Counted from the first letter of the stretch, positions 32,727 through 40,988 are shown. The stretch is DNA of 64,000 nt from Candidatus Contubernalis alkalaceticus (GCF_022558445.1 NZ_CP054699.1:576001-640000), one strand, 5' to 3'. The notes: generated by a model not told the origin, from the letters alone. A program made the numbers and translations.

Positions 32727-34703
32727 ATGGTACGGCCAAATGAGATATTAGACGAAAAATATAGGATTATTAAGACATTGGGCCAGGGGGGCATGAGCAG
32801 TGTGTACCTGGCACAAAACATTAAGTTAGGGAACTACTGGGCCATCAAAGAGATCAATACAGCAGGGGCTTCGAAACTAAATCTGTTGGCAGAGCCCGAA
32901 ATTTTAAAAAAGCTAAATCATCGCTGCCTGCCTCGGATTGTAGATATTATTAAGATCAACTCATTTTTGTATATCATAGAAGATTACATTGAAGGGGAGT
33001 CCTTGAAAGATCTCCTGGAGAGGCAGGGAAAGTGTCATGAACAGGAGGTAGTAAAGTGGGCGAAACAGCTTTGTGAAATATTGGTATACTTACATAATTT
33101 AAAACCTCCTATAATATACCTGGACATGAAACCCGGCAATATTATTATTGATGAAAATGGAGATGTAAAACTAATTGATTTTGGTATTGCGAAAGAACAT
33201 GTTGAGGGTCAGGGCAGTGAATATGGTGTGGGGACCAGGGGGTATGCTGCACCAGAACAGTACACGCCGGGCAGGACAGACGCAAGGGCGGATATCTATG
33301 GTTTAGGGGCTACCCTGTTTCACGCGGCCACCGGTATAAATCCCAGGGAATTTCTCGATGATCTGACCTCTGTGCGGAACTTTCCAGGGTTATCAGAAGG
33401 GGCTGCCACCATCATAGAAAAATGCGTTCAAAGGGACCCGGCAGCCCGCTACCCTTCCGCAGGGGAATTGCTGCAGAATTTAAATAACATTCACACGTTA
33501 AACAAGGAATATAGATTTTCCAAAATTAAAAAAATAGTTTTGGCTGCGGCGGTTTTCTTAGTAATAACCGCTTCCTTGGGGTACTACCTGGTGGGCCTGG
33601 CGTATGAAAAGAGGGTTGAGGAGAGTATTGCCCGGTATAATTATTATATAGAGGAAGGGAAAACTTTTTATGCCCGGGAGGATTATGCCCGGGCATTGGA
33701 GCAATTTGAAGAAGCCCTGGGACATTTTGATGGGGAAGAGGCTCATTTAAATTTGGCCAGAGTTCTGCTGCGGTTAAATCGTGAGGAAAACATGGTTGAC
33801 TACCTCTTGGATATAATGAACCAGGGAATTTTAACGAAGAATGGCGAAGTAAAATATCTTTTGGGTACTGCTTACTTCAATCTTGCGGATTATCGAAAAT
33901 CAATCTGGTATTTTAACCAGGCTGTTACCCAATATGATCCTGGGCCGGAGAGCGACCATGCCTATCGGGACCTGGCGGTCAGCTATGGCAAAGTGGGTGA
34001 GTTTGGAAATGCGGAGAAAGTCCTGGAGGAAATTTTCAGCCGGAGAAACGAACAGGTTCATATTATTCATTATGTCAGGGGCGAGCTGGCCCTGGCTCAG
34101 CAGGACTATGATAAAGCCCAAAATGAATTTAAATTATCAGTACAGCTGGATCCTTCTAATACCAGGTATCTTCTCAGTTTAGCCAGGCTGTATCATCTCT
34201 TGAGCAGTCAGGGTATCAGCAGCACTGAAAAACAGCATTACTGTAAAAATGCTATAGAACTTTTAATGAAAGCGGAGCAGTTAGATTCCAATAATATTAC
34301 CATCCTGAATGACCTGGGGAGAATTTGTTATGATGCGGGGCTGTTTTTTGAGACTCTGGACCCCATCATAAGTGAGCAGATGTTCAGGGACGCGCTGGTG
34401 GCCTTTAACAAAATAAAAAATTTGGGTATTGAAGATTCGGCTCTTCTGGTCAACATTGGCATCTTATATGATAAGTTAGGCCAGCTGCCGGATGCCCGCC
34501 AGGCTTTTGTACGGGCGCTGGAGTTGGATGATAACAGTTCTAGAGCAAACCTGGTTTACGGCCTTTTTGAATTAAAGAACGGAAACTATGAGAACTCCTA
34601 TAAGTACTTGAACAAAACGGTACAGCTAAATCAAAATCCGGGAGAAGTAGAAACTGCTAGAAATAAAATTAATGAACTGAAAGCAAAGGGTTGGATTTAT
34701 TAA
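32727..34703 (+). CDS. Membrane Ser/Thr protein kinase with extracellular TPR domain
   Basis: 658 residues. Kinase domain 1-260: Gly loop L-G-Q-G-G-M-S-S-V-Y (18-27), Lys41 in A-I-K-E-I, catalytic Y-L-D-M-K-P-G-N (Asp133; the usual His-Arg are Tyr-Leu, so a non-RD kinase), D-F-G 151-153, A-A-P-E-Q. One membrane helix at about 270-292, then TPR repeats to the end (Y-A-R-A-L-E-Q-F-E-E-A-L, Y-D-K-A-Q-N-E-F-K). All catalytic residues are present, so it should be active. The kinase-helix-helical repeat layout resembles that of EssB, the T7SS pseudokinase component that I cannot find in the window. With PP2C, FHA and target-like genes around it, it is the writer of a threonine-phosphorylation switch. 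Confidence 0.95.
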   Translation: MVRPNEILDEKYRIIKTLGQGGMSSVYLAQNIKLGNYWAIKEINTAGASKLNLLAEPEILKKLNHRCLPRIVDIIKINSFLYIIEDYIEGESLKDLLERQGKCHEQEVVKWAKQLCEILVYLHNLKPPIIYLDMKPGNIIIDENGDVKLIDFGIAKEHVEGQGSEYGVGTRGYAAPEQYTPGRTDARADIYGLGATLFHAATGINPREFLDDLTSVRNFPGLSEGAATIIEKCVQRDPAARYPSAGELLQNLNNIHTLNKEYRFSKIKKIVLAAAVFLVITASLGYYLVGLAYEKRVEESIARYNYYIEEGKTFYAREDYARALEQFEEALGHFDGEEAHLNLARVLLRLNREENMVDYLLDIMNQGILTKNGEVKYLLGTAYFNLADYRKSIWYFNQAVTQYDPGPESDHAYRDLAVSYGKVGEFGNAEKVLEEIFSRRNEQVHIIHYVRGELALAQQDYDKAQNEFKLSVQLDPSNTRYLLSLARLYHLLSSQGISSTEKQHYCKNAIELLMKAEQLDSNNITILNDLGRICYDAGLFFETLDPIISEQMFRDALVAFNKIKNLGIEDSALLVNIGILYDKLGQLPDARQAFVRALELDDNSSRANLVYGLFELKNGNYENSYKYLNKTVQLNQNPGEVETARNKINELKAKGWIY

Positions 34704-34825
34704 TCAATGAATTGATAACATCCATACTGTTCTTCAGCAGGCATGATATGTTAGGGAGCATAGAAAAAAAAGAAGAAAGATAGTGAATAAAAAAATAGGA
34801 AGAAAAAGAGGGTCGTTTATTACCA

Positions 34826-34918
34826 GAGGCAAATACTGCTGTTCATTCCAAAAAACATGCAGGTTGTCAAAAAATATTGAAATGGTTATATTAAATCGGT
34901 ATTATGAGGTAAAAGACG
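34826..34918 (+). repeat. Repeated upstream region R1, copy 4
   Basis: Short form with the full conserved core; GTT at 34841 and 34863, 22 bp apart. It leads the FHA/PP2C operon, about 14 kb from the nearest other copy, linking this operon to the same regulator. The stretch 34704-34825 shows no gene. Confidence 0.85.
34864..34892 (+). promoter_or_regulatory. Sigma-A-type promoter in R1 copy 4
   Basis: TTGTCA (34864-34869), 17-bp spacer, TATATT (34887-34892). The -35 box overlaps the second GTT unit, so a bound regulator would touch RNA polymerase. Best promoter among the R1 copies. Confidence 0.65.
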
Positions 34919-34948
34919 AGGCGAGGGGAGCAATCAATTAGACAGGGG

Positions 34949-35629
34949 GTGAAAGCGAAGCCTATTATGAATTCTCAAAAAAATAAATTACTGTTATATT
35001 CCGTTGTTCTGGTATTGTTTGTGGCTTCATGGGTGTTTTATCTCAGGAATCAGACTACACAGAATCTATTTTTAGGTTTGGCTTTAACCGTAACTCTGGT
35101 TCTCAGTATAGTGTATATGGCGGTAAATTGGGAAAAGGAAAAAGAAGTAAATAAGCTGCCGGTGCAGAAGAAAGATGTGGAACCTAAAGTATTGGAAAAA
35201 ATCCTTCCGGAAAAACAGCCGGTTCTACATCAAGAAGAGTGGGAGGATGACTTTACTGGGGATAAAACAGAACTTTTTTTTAATACTGAGGATACAGAAA
35301 TTTTATTTGAAGACAGTATCCATTCTCAGGCAAGGGCTTTTCTGGAAGTGAACAGGAACAAGGAAATTGAAAAGATTGAAATCACCGGAGACCGCTTTGT
35401 GATCGGCCGAAATTTATCTGCGGTCAATTATTTAGATGAGACCAAAGGAATATCCCGTATTCATCTGGAGATTATTTATAACCCCGAAGGATTTCAGGCA
35501 AGAGACCTGGGATCAAAGAATGGGAGCTTTTTAAACGGTCAAAAACTGGTGCCCAACGAACTTTATGTTTTGACGGATCAAGATGTGTTGAGGCTGGCAA
35601 AAACAGAATATACTTTTAAAACGGGGTAA
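34949..35629 (+). CDS. Membrane-anchored FHA-domain protein
   Basis: 226 residues from GTG 34949 (alternative ATG 34967). Two N-terminal helices (about 12-30 and 38-58), a charged linker holding two T-E-x-x motifs (TELF, TEIL) like those of the 32279 protein, then an FHA domain (about 130-225) with all binding residues: V-I-G-R-N, I-S-R-I-H, S-K-N-G-S-F-L-N-G. FHA domains bind phosphothreonine; the linker motifs may let it bind itself or the 32279 tail. Followed after 7 bases by the phosphatase gene. Confidence 0.93.
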   Translation: MKAKPIMNSQKNKLLLYSVVLVLFVASWVFYLRNQTTQNLFLGLALTVTLVLSIVYMAVNWEKEKEVNKLPVQKKDVEPKVLEKILPEKQPVLHQEEWEDDFTGDKTELFFNTEDTEILFEDSIHSQARAFLEVNRNKEIEKIEITGDRFVIGRNLSAVNYLDETKGISRIHLEIIYNPEGFQARDLGSKNGSFLNGQKLVPNELYVLTDQDVLRLAKTEYTFKTG

Positions 35630-35636
35630 GTAACAG

Positions 35637-36512
35637 GTGCGTTTACATTACAGTGGTTGGGATTACGGTTTGGCTACTCACGTAGGAAATATAAAAAAAA
35701 TAAATGAAGACCGGTCATTTCTTAGGATCGCTGCCGGGCCGGAAAAAAAGAGTTTCGTTATTGCCATGATTGCCGATGGTATGGGTGGATATAATTCCGG
35801 GGAAGCAGCCAGCAGTATCGCGGTAGAATATGTAAAAAAATGGTGGGATGACCGGATTCCGGCTTTAATAAAAACAGAAGATTTTTTAAAAGAAGTAAAC
35901 AAAGGCCTGACCGAGGTATTTCGTCAGGTTAACAAAAAGCTGCTGGAATTAAAACAAAAACAGCAGTTAAATACGGGTACGACCCTTTCGGTATTATTTC
36001 TTTATGGGAGTTCATACTTAGCGGTTCATGTGGGGGACAGCAGGATATACCGGGGTTACCCGGCTTCTGGTGATATTACTGACTTCTGTATTGAGCAGCT
36101 GACAGAAGACCAATCCTGGGTGGCTTCCCAGATGAAAAAAGGGCTGTTATCCAAGGAAGAGGCCCGGGTACACCCCAAAAGGAATATACTGCTGCAGTGC
36201 CTGGGGATTACTCCGGAATTAAACATTTTTCATAAGACGGGGCGTTTTGGTGAGGAAGACCTGTTTCTCCTCTCAAGCGATGGGTTTTTTTCCATGTTTT
36301 CAGATAATAATATTATGTTTTTTTTAACTCAATTGACTGTCAATAATTATTCCTTACAAAAAATAAGCGAATTTCTGGTGAAGGAAGCTGTAAATGCTGG
36401 CGCCAGGGATAATATTACGGTAATGACCATCCGGTGGAGGAAAAATAAGTTCTTCCGTGGCAAGGAGTATTTTCGTTTTTTCCGATCAATTTTTCAGGAG
36501 AAAAAGATATGA
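35637..36512 (+). CDS. PP2C-type Ser/Thr protein phosphatase
   Basis: 291 residues, GTG start. All metal-binding motifs of the PP2C family are present: N-E-D-R near the start, I-A-D-G-M-G-G, H-V-G-D-S-R-I-Y-R, L-S-S-D-G-F-F and A-R-D-N-I-T-V. It would remove phosphate from targets of the 32727 kinase, completing the writer/reader/eraser set. Cytoplasmic: no helix or signal. The end overlaps the next gene by 4 bases (ATGA). Confidence 0.95.
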   Translation: MRLHYSGWDYGLATHVGNIKKINEDRSFLRIAAGPEKKSFVIAMIADGMGGYNSGEAASSIAVEYVKKWWDDRIPALIKTEDFLKEVNKGLTEVFRQVNKKLLELKQKQQLNTGTTLSVLFLYGSSYLAVHVGDSRIYRGYPASGDITDFCIEQLTEDQSWVASQMKKGLLSKEEARVHPKRNILLQCLGITPELNIFHKTGRFGEEDLFLLSSDGFFSMFSDNNIMFFLTQLTVNNYSLQKISEFLVKEAVNAGARDNITVMTIRWRKNKFFRGKEYFRFFRSIFQEKKI

Positions 36513-37843
36513 ACATCAGCAGAAAGTTGAAGTGCTGTCTTTTGTTACTGGTCATCATTAGCTTTTTTTCTCTTATATCTATTGCCTACGGTACAGCTAT
36601 TATTTGCAGAGACCATTACCTGGTGATGATAGAGAATGATGGTTTTCTGCTGGGTATCGTTCAGCCTGGGAGGAACAAATTAAACCCCATCTTTTTCAGT
36701 GAGGAAAAAGTAGAAGCATTATATTATTCGGGGGACCGGAGCATAAATTTATTGGTTTCCCGGGGAAATAAGCACGGTGTAAAGCAGTACGATTTACTGA
36801 AGAGAGATTTAAGGGAAAGCCGTTACATGGCTGCCAACCCCAGGACAGCGTTATTTAACAGGTTTAACAAAAAGATTATCGTAGGCCAAAGGGAAATTTA
36901 TCACCTGAACAGTGACGAAATGGATTACAGGCAGGTTTCTCTCCCGGGGGAAGTTGTAGATATTTCTCCCAACGGCAGTTTTTTGGTATGTAAAAAAAGA
37001 GGGGAAGCCGGTGAAATCCTGCAGCTAATTGAGGCAGAAACCGGACAGGTATTGGGAGAAGCTCCCCAGGAAAACCGGTTGATTCAGGCGGGGTTAGATG
37101 AAGAGAAGCAGCATATTACAGCCGTTTTTTTACATGATAATTTTACAGCCGTAACCGTAATCATCTATGATTTTAACATTCAGAAGAAACAAGAAATCAA
37201 TGTTTTTCTGGAGGGACATTTTTCTTGTTCCATGTATGACCCGGAAACAGCGCAGCTGGTGATTGGTTTTTTTGAAGAAAGCGGGCTGGGATATATGCAG
37301 GTAAGTGTTCTGGATGCTTTAACAGAAAGGATAGAAAAAATGAAAGACATAGATGGGGTGGCCATGATTCCTTCCTCCCCCTATCTGGTTTATCAACAGC
37401 AGGGGGAGCTGTATATCTATGATTTGCAGACAAAAGCTGTTTTTGAGACAGGAATTTCTGGAGAAAATCTCGTGATAACTGTATCCCCAAACAATCAGAC
37501 AATGGCGGTGGCTGCCCGGGAAAACAATCAGGTGACCCTATGGATTTACGATTTGTCACACATGTTTCTACGGGATTTTGATGAAACAGGGGGAGAAATA
37601 ACGCAGCTGGTCTGGGACCGGGAAGGGGAAAACTTTTTTTATGTCCTGCAGAAGGATGGGATTTATACTGCCTATAAAGCAGGGATTCAGGGAAGTTCAG
37701 CCCGGAAGCAGATTTTTCAAGAGAGTAAAGAGTTCAAGATATTTTGGCTGGACCAGGCTGGGGATATAAATAATATCAGGCAATTTAACCGGGGTAATCT
37801 TCTTCAAACAGATCCCACAGGAGGCCCCAAAGTAAGTTATTAA
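36509..37843 (+). CDS. Exported or anchored beta-propeller-like protein
   Basis: 444 residues. A single N-terminal hydrophobic segment (about 8-30) serves as signal or anchor; the rest consists of repeated four-strand units resembling WD40/TolB-type propellers (V-S-P-N-N-Q-T-M-A-V, W-I-Y-D-L-S, L-V-W-D-R-E-G-E-N-F-F-Y-V). No catalytic motif. It is translationally coupled to the phosphatase (overlap ATGA) and probably forms the outer sensor or scaffold of the phosphorylation module; this is inferred from position. Confidence 0.82.
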   Translation: MNISRKLKCCLLLLVIISFFSLISIAYGTAIICRDHYLVMIENDGFLLGIVQPGRNKLNPIFFSEEKVEALYYSGDRSINLLVSRGNKHGVKQYDLLKRDLRESRYMAANPRTALFNRFNKKIIVGQREIYHLNSDEMDYRQVSLPGEVVDISPNGSFLVCKKRGEAGEILQLIEAETGQVLGEAPQENRLIQAGLDEEKQHITAVFLHDNFTAVTVIIYDFNIQKKQEINVFLEGHFSCSMYDPETAQLVIGFFEESGLGYMQVSVLDALTERIEKMKDIDGVAMIPSSPYLVYQQQGELYIYDLQTKAVFETGISGENLVITVSPNNQTMAVAARENNQVTLWIYDLSHMFLRDFDETGGEITQLVWDREGENFFYVLQKDGIYTAYKAGIQGSSARKQIFQESKEFKIFWLDQAGDINNIRQFNRGNLLQTDPTGGPKVSY

Positions 37844-37876
37844 CCAGTAAGGTTAAAAAAATAGGGAGGTTTTAAA

Positions 37877-38359
37877 ATGGCTGATTTACAGAGTGTGGTA
37901 GGAAGTGGATTAAACAAGGTTCAGGAGGGCCTGGAAACCGGCAAGAAAAAAATAGAGACAGCCAAAGAGATAAACCAGATGAAGAAAGACCTGCAGCAGC
38001 TGCAGGCAGAGAAGGCTCTCCAGCTTACACGGATTGGTCAGCGGATCCATTATATGTATCGCAGAAAAGAATTTAAGGATGAAGAAGTGCAAGAAATTGC
38101 TGAAAATATGAAGGCAGTAGATAAAAAAATTTGGAATTTACATAAGCAAATTGCTGAGTTTGAGAGAGAGGTGGATTCTCTAGCCTGTGCCAGTTGTGGA
38201 GCTAATGTAAGCATGGAGGATAAGTTTTGTGCAGGTTGTGGCATCCCAGTGGAAAAACCTAAACTGGAAGTAACTGTGGGAAATTGCAGCTGCTGTGGTA
38301 CTCCGGTAAACGAGAGTTACAAATATTGTACTGCGTGTGGACAGCTGCTGTCAGAGTAA
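37877..38359 (+). CDS. Coiled-coil protein with two C-terminal zinc ribbons
   Basis: 160 residues with GGGAGG before the ATG. Residues 1-98 are a long charged helix with coiled-coil periodicity; two ribbons follow, C-A-S-C-G...F-C-A-G-C-G (100-120) and C-S-C-C-G...Y-C-T-A-C-G (136-155). No membrane helix, unlike its relatives. Last but one gene of the kinase/FHA block; probably a cytoplasmic adaptor. Function unknown. Confidence 0.82.
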   Translation: MADLQSVVGSGLNKVQEGLETGKKKIETAKEINQMKKDLQQLQAEKALQLTRIGQRIHYMYRRKEFKDEEVQEIAENMKAVDKKIWNLHKQIAEFEREVDSLACASCGANVSMEDKFCAGCGIPVEKPKLEVTVGNCSCCGTPVNESYKYCTACGQLLSE

Positions 38360-38377
38360 AAGGGGTGAAATTATAGG

Positions 38378-38596
38378 ATGTACTGTAATCATTGTGGTCA
38401 GGACAATGCCGTAGAAAATGTTTACTGCTGTTCATGCGGTATATTGAGTTTAAAGAAAACCGCTAGTATTCGGTTAGCTTTCGAAGAAAGAAGTTTCTGT
38501 GGAGCATGTGGTTTCCAATTAGAGTGGGGAAGCAATTACTGTCCTGGTTGTGGGGGAGAACTTTCTAAATTTAAGTTACTAACCAGTCAAGCCTGA
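38378..38596 (+). CDS. Two-zinc-ribbon protein, truncated duplicate of the 8079 N-terminus
   Basis: 72 residues, matching the first 70 of the 8079 protein closely (Y-C-N-H-C-G-Q-D-N..V-E-N-V-Y-C-C-S-C-G, then S-F-C-G-A-C-G-F-Q-L). All eight Cys are kept, but the membrane body is missing and the frame stops cleanly. It may be a free ribbon protein or a remnant. GGGGTG upstream, 18 bases after the previous stop. Confidence 0.7.
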   Translation: MYCNHCGQDNAVENVYCCSCGILSLKKTASIRLAFEERSFCGACGFQLEWGSNYCPGCGGELSKFKLLTSQA

Positions 38597-38719
38597 GGGT
38601 CTTTTGAGGGACGGCAGCGCGTTTTCTATAATAAACATCAAAGGTAATAATGGGCATCGGACAGCTAGATTATTAAAAATAAAAAGCCAGGCTCTTTATC
38701 TCTTTTTTTTAGGGTATAA

Positions 38720-38826
38720 GACCCCCACCTCTAAGCGTTAGCGTAGGTGGGGCTTTTAATCAGGTGAAGTAGAGTCTCCACCTGATTCTCCGATTTTAAA
38801 GCTTGCTGAAACCAGTTCACTGGTTG
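38720..38826 (+). terminator. Cluster of three hairpins ending the T7SS island
   Basis: CCCCACCT (38723-38730) with AGGTGGGG (38745-38752), enclosing an inner CTAA/TTAG stem, followed by CTTTT: a terminator. Next AATCAGGTG (38759-38767) with CACCTGATT (38779-38787). Then AACCAGT with ACTGGTT (about 38811-38826). Such stacked hairpins also occur at ends of IS200/IS605-type elements; no transposase is present. The rest of 38597-38864 holds no gene. Confidence 0.6.
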
Positions 38827-38864
38827 GAATCCAGGGTGAGCAGGCAAGAACTGCTTACATATTA

Positions 38865-38893
38865 TTGACATTTATAAGGATTTGCTATATTAT
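38865..38893 (+). promoter_or_regulatory. Sigma-A promoter of the SPFH gene
   Basis: TTGACA (38865-38870), 17-bp spacer, TATTAT (38888-38893): near-consensus. The only strong promoter for the SPFH-Arc pair. Confidence 0.85.
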
Positions 38894-38899
38894 ATAAAT

Positions 38900-38920
38900 A
38901 TGATATTATATTAATATCAT
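38900..38920 (+). promoter_or_regulatory. Perfect palindrome downstream of the -10 box, probable operator
   Basis: ATGATATTA and TAATATCAT (38900-38908, 38912-38920) around TAT. Placed over the transcription start, it would suit repression, perhaps by the Arc-type protein encoded at 39992 (autoregulation, inference). Confidence 0.6.
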
Positions 38921-38948
38921 AACAATTACATAAAGGAGATGAGGTAAA

Positions 38949-39965
38949 ATGGCCGAAACTGAAAAAATAATCCAGGAACAAACGCATGACCAGGAAATTG
39001 AACCAAGAGCAGTAAAAGGTATGCCGGTTTTGCTGGGAAACATAATTATGATGATTTTAGCAGTGATTGTTTTTATTTGGGGCATCAGGCTAACGGGGGA
39101 AGGGGACTCTGTTTTGGGAGTGGCATTAATTATTGCAGGAACTATTTATTTTTCGATTGTTGGACCAATTATTTTTATTGGCCTGAAGGTTCTTAAACCA
39201 AAAGAAGCGCTGGTATTAACACTATTTGGTAAATATTTCGGTACTCTAAAAGGGGAGGGTTTTTTCTTTGTCAATCCCTTTGTCATGTCGGCCAGTCCAG
39301 CTGTTTCAACTACCTCCTCCGGCGTATTATCCGGGGAAAAAGAAATGCAGGCGGCAAGTAATATTGTTTCAATAAACAAGAAAATTTCGCTCAAAGCTAT
39401 GACCTTAAATAATGAAAAGCAAAAAATCAACGATCAGCTGGGTAATCCAATTATTATCGGTATTGTTGTAATCTGGCGGGTTGTCAATACGGTAAAAGCT
39501 GTTTTCAATGTAGATAACTACAAGGAATTCTTATCTATTCAGTGTGACTCCGCACTCCGCAATATTGTGAGAGAATTTCCTTATGACACACCTGGTGAGG
39601 AAAATGAAATGTCCCTGCGGGGCAGCAGCCAGGAAGTGGCAGAAAAGATAAAAGTTGAACTTCAGGATAAAGTAGAGATTGCCGGCCTGGAAATATTAGA
39701 GGCAAGGATTACCCATTTGGCCTACGCTCCTGAAATTGCAGCCGCCATGCTGCAGAGGCAGCAGGCTTCAGCTATCATTGATGCCAGGCAGATGATTGTG
39801 GAGGGCGCTGTAGGGATGGTAGAGATGGCGCTGGATAAGCTGAATCAAAACGATGTTGTCCAGTTGGATGAAGAGAGGAAAGCGGCAATGGTCAGTAACC
39901 TGCTGGTTGTCCTGTGCGGAAACCGGGATGCCCAGCCGGTTGTTAACAGCGGCTCACTGTATTAA
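38949..39965 (+). CDS. SPFH (stomatin/band 7) domain membrane protein
   Basis: 338 residues; AAAGGAGATGAGG upstream. Two helices at about 25-45 and 55-78, then the SPFH domain (P-K-E-A-L-V-L-T-L-F-G-K-Y-F-G-T about 85-100; V-I-W-R-V-V-N-T-V-K-A-V-F-N-V-D-N) and a helical tail with E-I-A-A-A-M-L-Q-R-Q-Q-A-S-A-I, the conserved end of the family. These proteins form membrane microdomain scaffolds; the partner is not known here. It is paired with an Arc-type gene, a common arrangement. Confidence 0.93.
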   Translation: MAETEKIIQEQTHDQEIEPRAVKGMPVLLGNIIMMILAVIVFIWGIRLTGEGDSVLGVALIIAGTIYFSIVGPIIFIGLKVLKPKEALVLTLFGKYFGTLKGEGFFFVNPFVMSASPAVSTTSSGVLSGEKEMQAASNIVSINKKISLKAMTLNNEKQKINDQLGNPIIIGIVVIWRVVNTVKAVFNVDNYKEFLSIQCDSALRNIVREFPYDTPGEENEMSLRGSSQEVAEKIKVELQDKVEIAGLEILEARITHLAYAPEIAAAMLQRQQASAIIDARQMIVEGAVGMVEMALDKLNQNDVVQLDEERKAAMVSNLLVVLCGNRDAQPVVNSGSLY

Positions 39966-39991
39966 TTAAATTAAAAGGGATTGTAAACCGA

Positions 39992-40156
39992 ATGGCGGAT
40001 AAAGAAAAAAACAAAAAACAGCTGTTACTGCGGTTATCACCGTCCCTTTGGCAGGAGCTGGCGGCCTGGGCGAAAGATGATTTCCGCTCTATCAATGGAC
40101 AGATTGAGTATTTATTGACCGAATGTGTAAAGCAGAGGAGAAAAAAGGGCAGTTAG
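39992..40156 (+). CDS. Arc-type ribbon-helix-helix small protein
   Basis: 54 residues starting at ATG 39992. The sequence Q-L-L-L-R-L-S-P-S-L-W-Q-E-L-A-A-W-A is the strand and first helix of an Arc/MetJ fold, and R-S-I-N-G-Q-I-E-Y-L-L is the second helix. It lies 26 bases after the SPFH stop and is often found next to SPFH genes; probably a DNA-binding regulator of the pair. Its ribosome site is weak (AAAAGGGA). A terminator overlaps the stop. Confidence 0.85.
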   Translation: MADKEKNKKQLLLRLSPSLWQELAAWAKDDFRSINGQIEYLLTECVKQRRKKGS

Positions 40157-40169
40157 TCTGCCTTTTTTT
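40141..40169 (+). terminator. Terminator at the end of the SPFH-Arc operon
   Basis: AAAGG(G)CAG pairs with CTGCCTTT across the stop codon (one bulged G), with seven T at the end. Confidence 0.65.
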
Positions 40170-40274
40170 ATTTCATGCAGTAAATATTTGGTAAATCAAA
40201 TACTAATTCCTGGTTAAATAATTTAATCGAGTAAGACAAAACTCTAATTTCTTAAGCTTTTTTGGGTAGAAAGG

Positions 40275-40988
40275 ATGATTAAAGTGGATTTAACCGAGCA
40301 AATAAAAGAATTGGCACTTCAAAACGGTGTTACTTATTTTGGCGTTGCGGATTTATCAAAAGCGAAACAAGCCATTCTTAGTCAAGGTGGTTCGGAGATT
40401 GCGAGTTTTCCCTATTCTATTTCTTTAGGTATTTCGTTAATTAATCATATTGTTGATCAACTACCAAGAAGATCTGAACGATCTGCAGCACTTAACTATA
40501 GGCACCATGCTTTTGATGTTATTAATCAACGGTTAGATATGGTTGCATCAATAGTAAGTAGTTTCATACAACAACAGGGGTATACTGTACTTCCTGTTCC
40601 AGCATCAAAACGAATTGATGACGAACGAATTTGTGCCTCTTTTTCCCATAAGATGGGAGCAAGTCTATCAGGACTGGGGTGGATAGGTAAGAGTTGCTTA
40701 TTAATTACGCCTGATAGTGGACCTCGAGTAAGGTGGGTATCAATTTTGACGGATGCTTCAATTGAACCAACTGGACAACTCATGGAAGAGCAATGTGGCG
40801 ATTGTTCGGCTTGCGTAGATGTATGTCCAATGAAAGCATTTACTGGTAAACCTTTTCACAAAGAAGAGCCTCGAGAAGAAAGATATGACGCTAGAAAGTG
40901 TAAAAAATATTTTGAAAAAATGAAGGAAAAAAGCCAGATAGAAGTTTGTGGAATGTGTTTATATGTTTGCCCATATGGGAGGAAATAG
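40275..40988 (+). CDS. QueG-like protein with two 4Fe-4S clusters
   Basis: 237 residues, shorter than true epoxyqueuosine reductase (about 380). The C-terminal half carries C-G-D-C-S-A-C-V-D-V-C-P and C-G-M-C-L-Y-V-C-P, with one more Cys between them (R-K-C-K-K-Y): two ferredoxin-type clusters. The N-terminal half has the motifs G-V-A-D-L-S and M-G-A-S-L-S-G-L-G-W-I-G-K-S-C-L-L-I of the QueG/corrinoid-reductase superfamily. It may be a QueG-related reductase or an electron-transfer protein; the exact substrate cannot be told. Stands alone. Confidence 0.87.
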   Translation: MIKVDLTEQIKELALQNGVTYFGVADLSKAKQAILSQGGSEIASFPYSISLGISLINHIVDQLPRRSERSAALNYRHHAFDVINQRLDMVASIVSSFIQQQGYTVLPVPASKRIDDERICASFSHKMGASLSGLGWIGKSCLLITPDSGPRVRWVSILTDASIEPTGQLMEEQCGDCSACVDVCPMKAFTGKPFHKEEPREERYDARKCKKYFEKMKEKSQIEVCGMCLYVCPYGRK

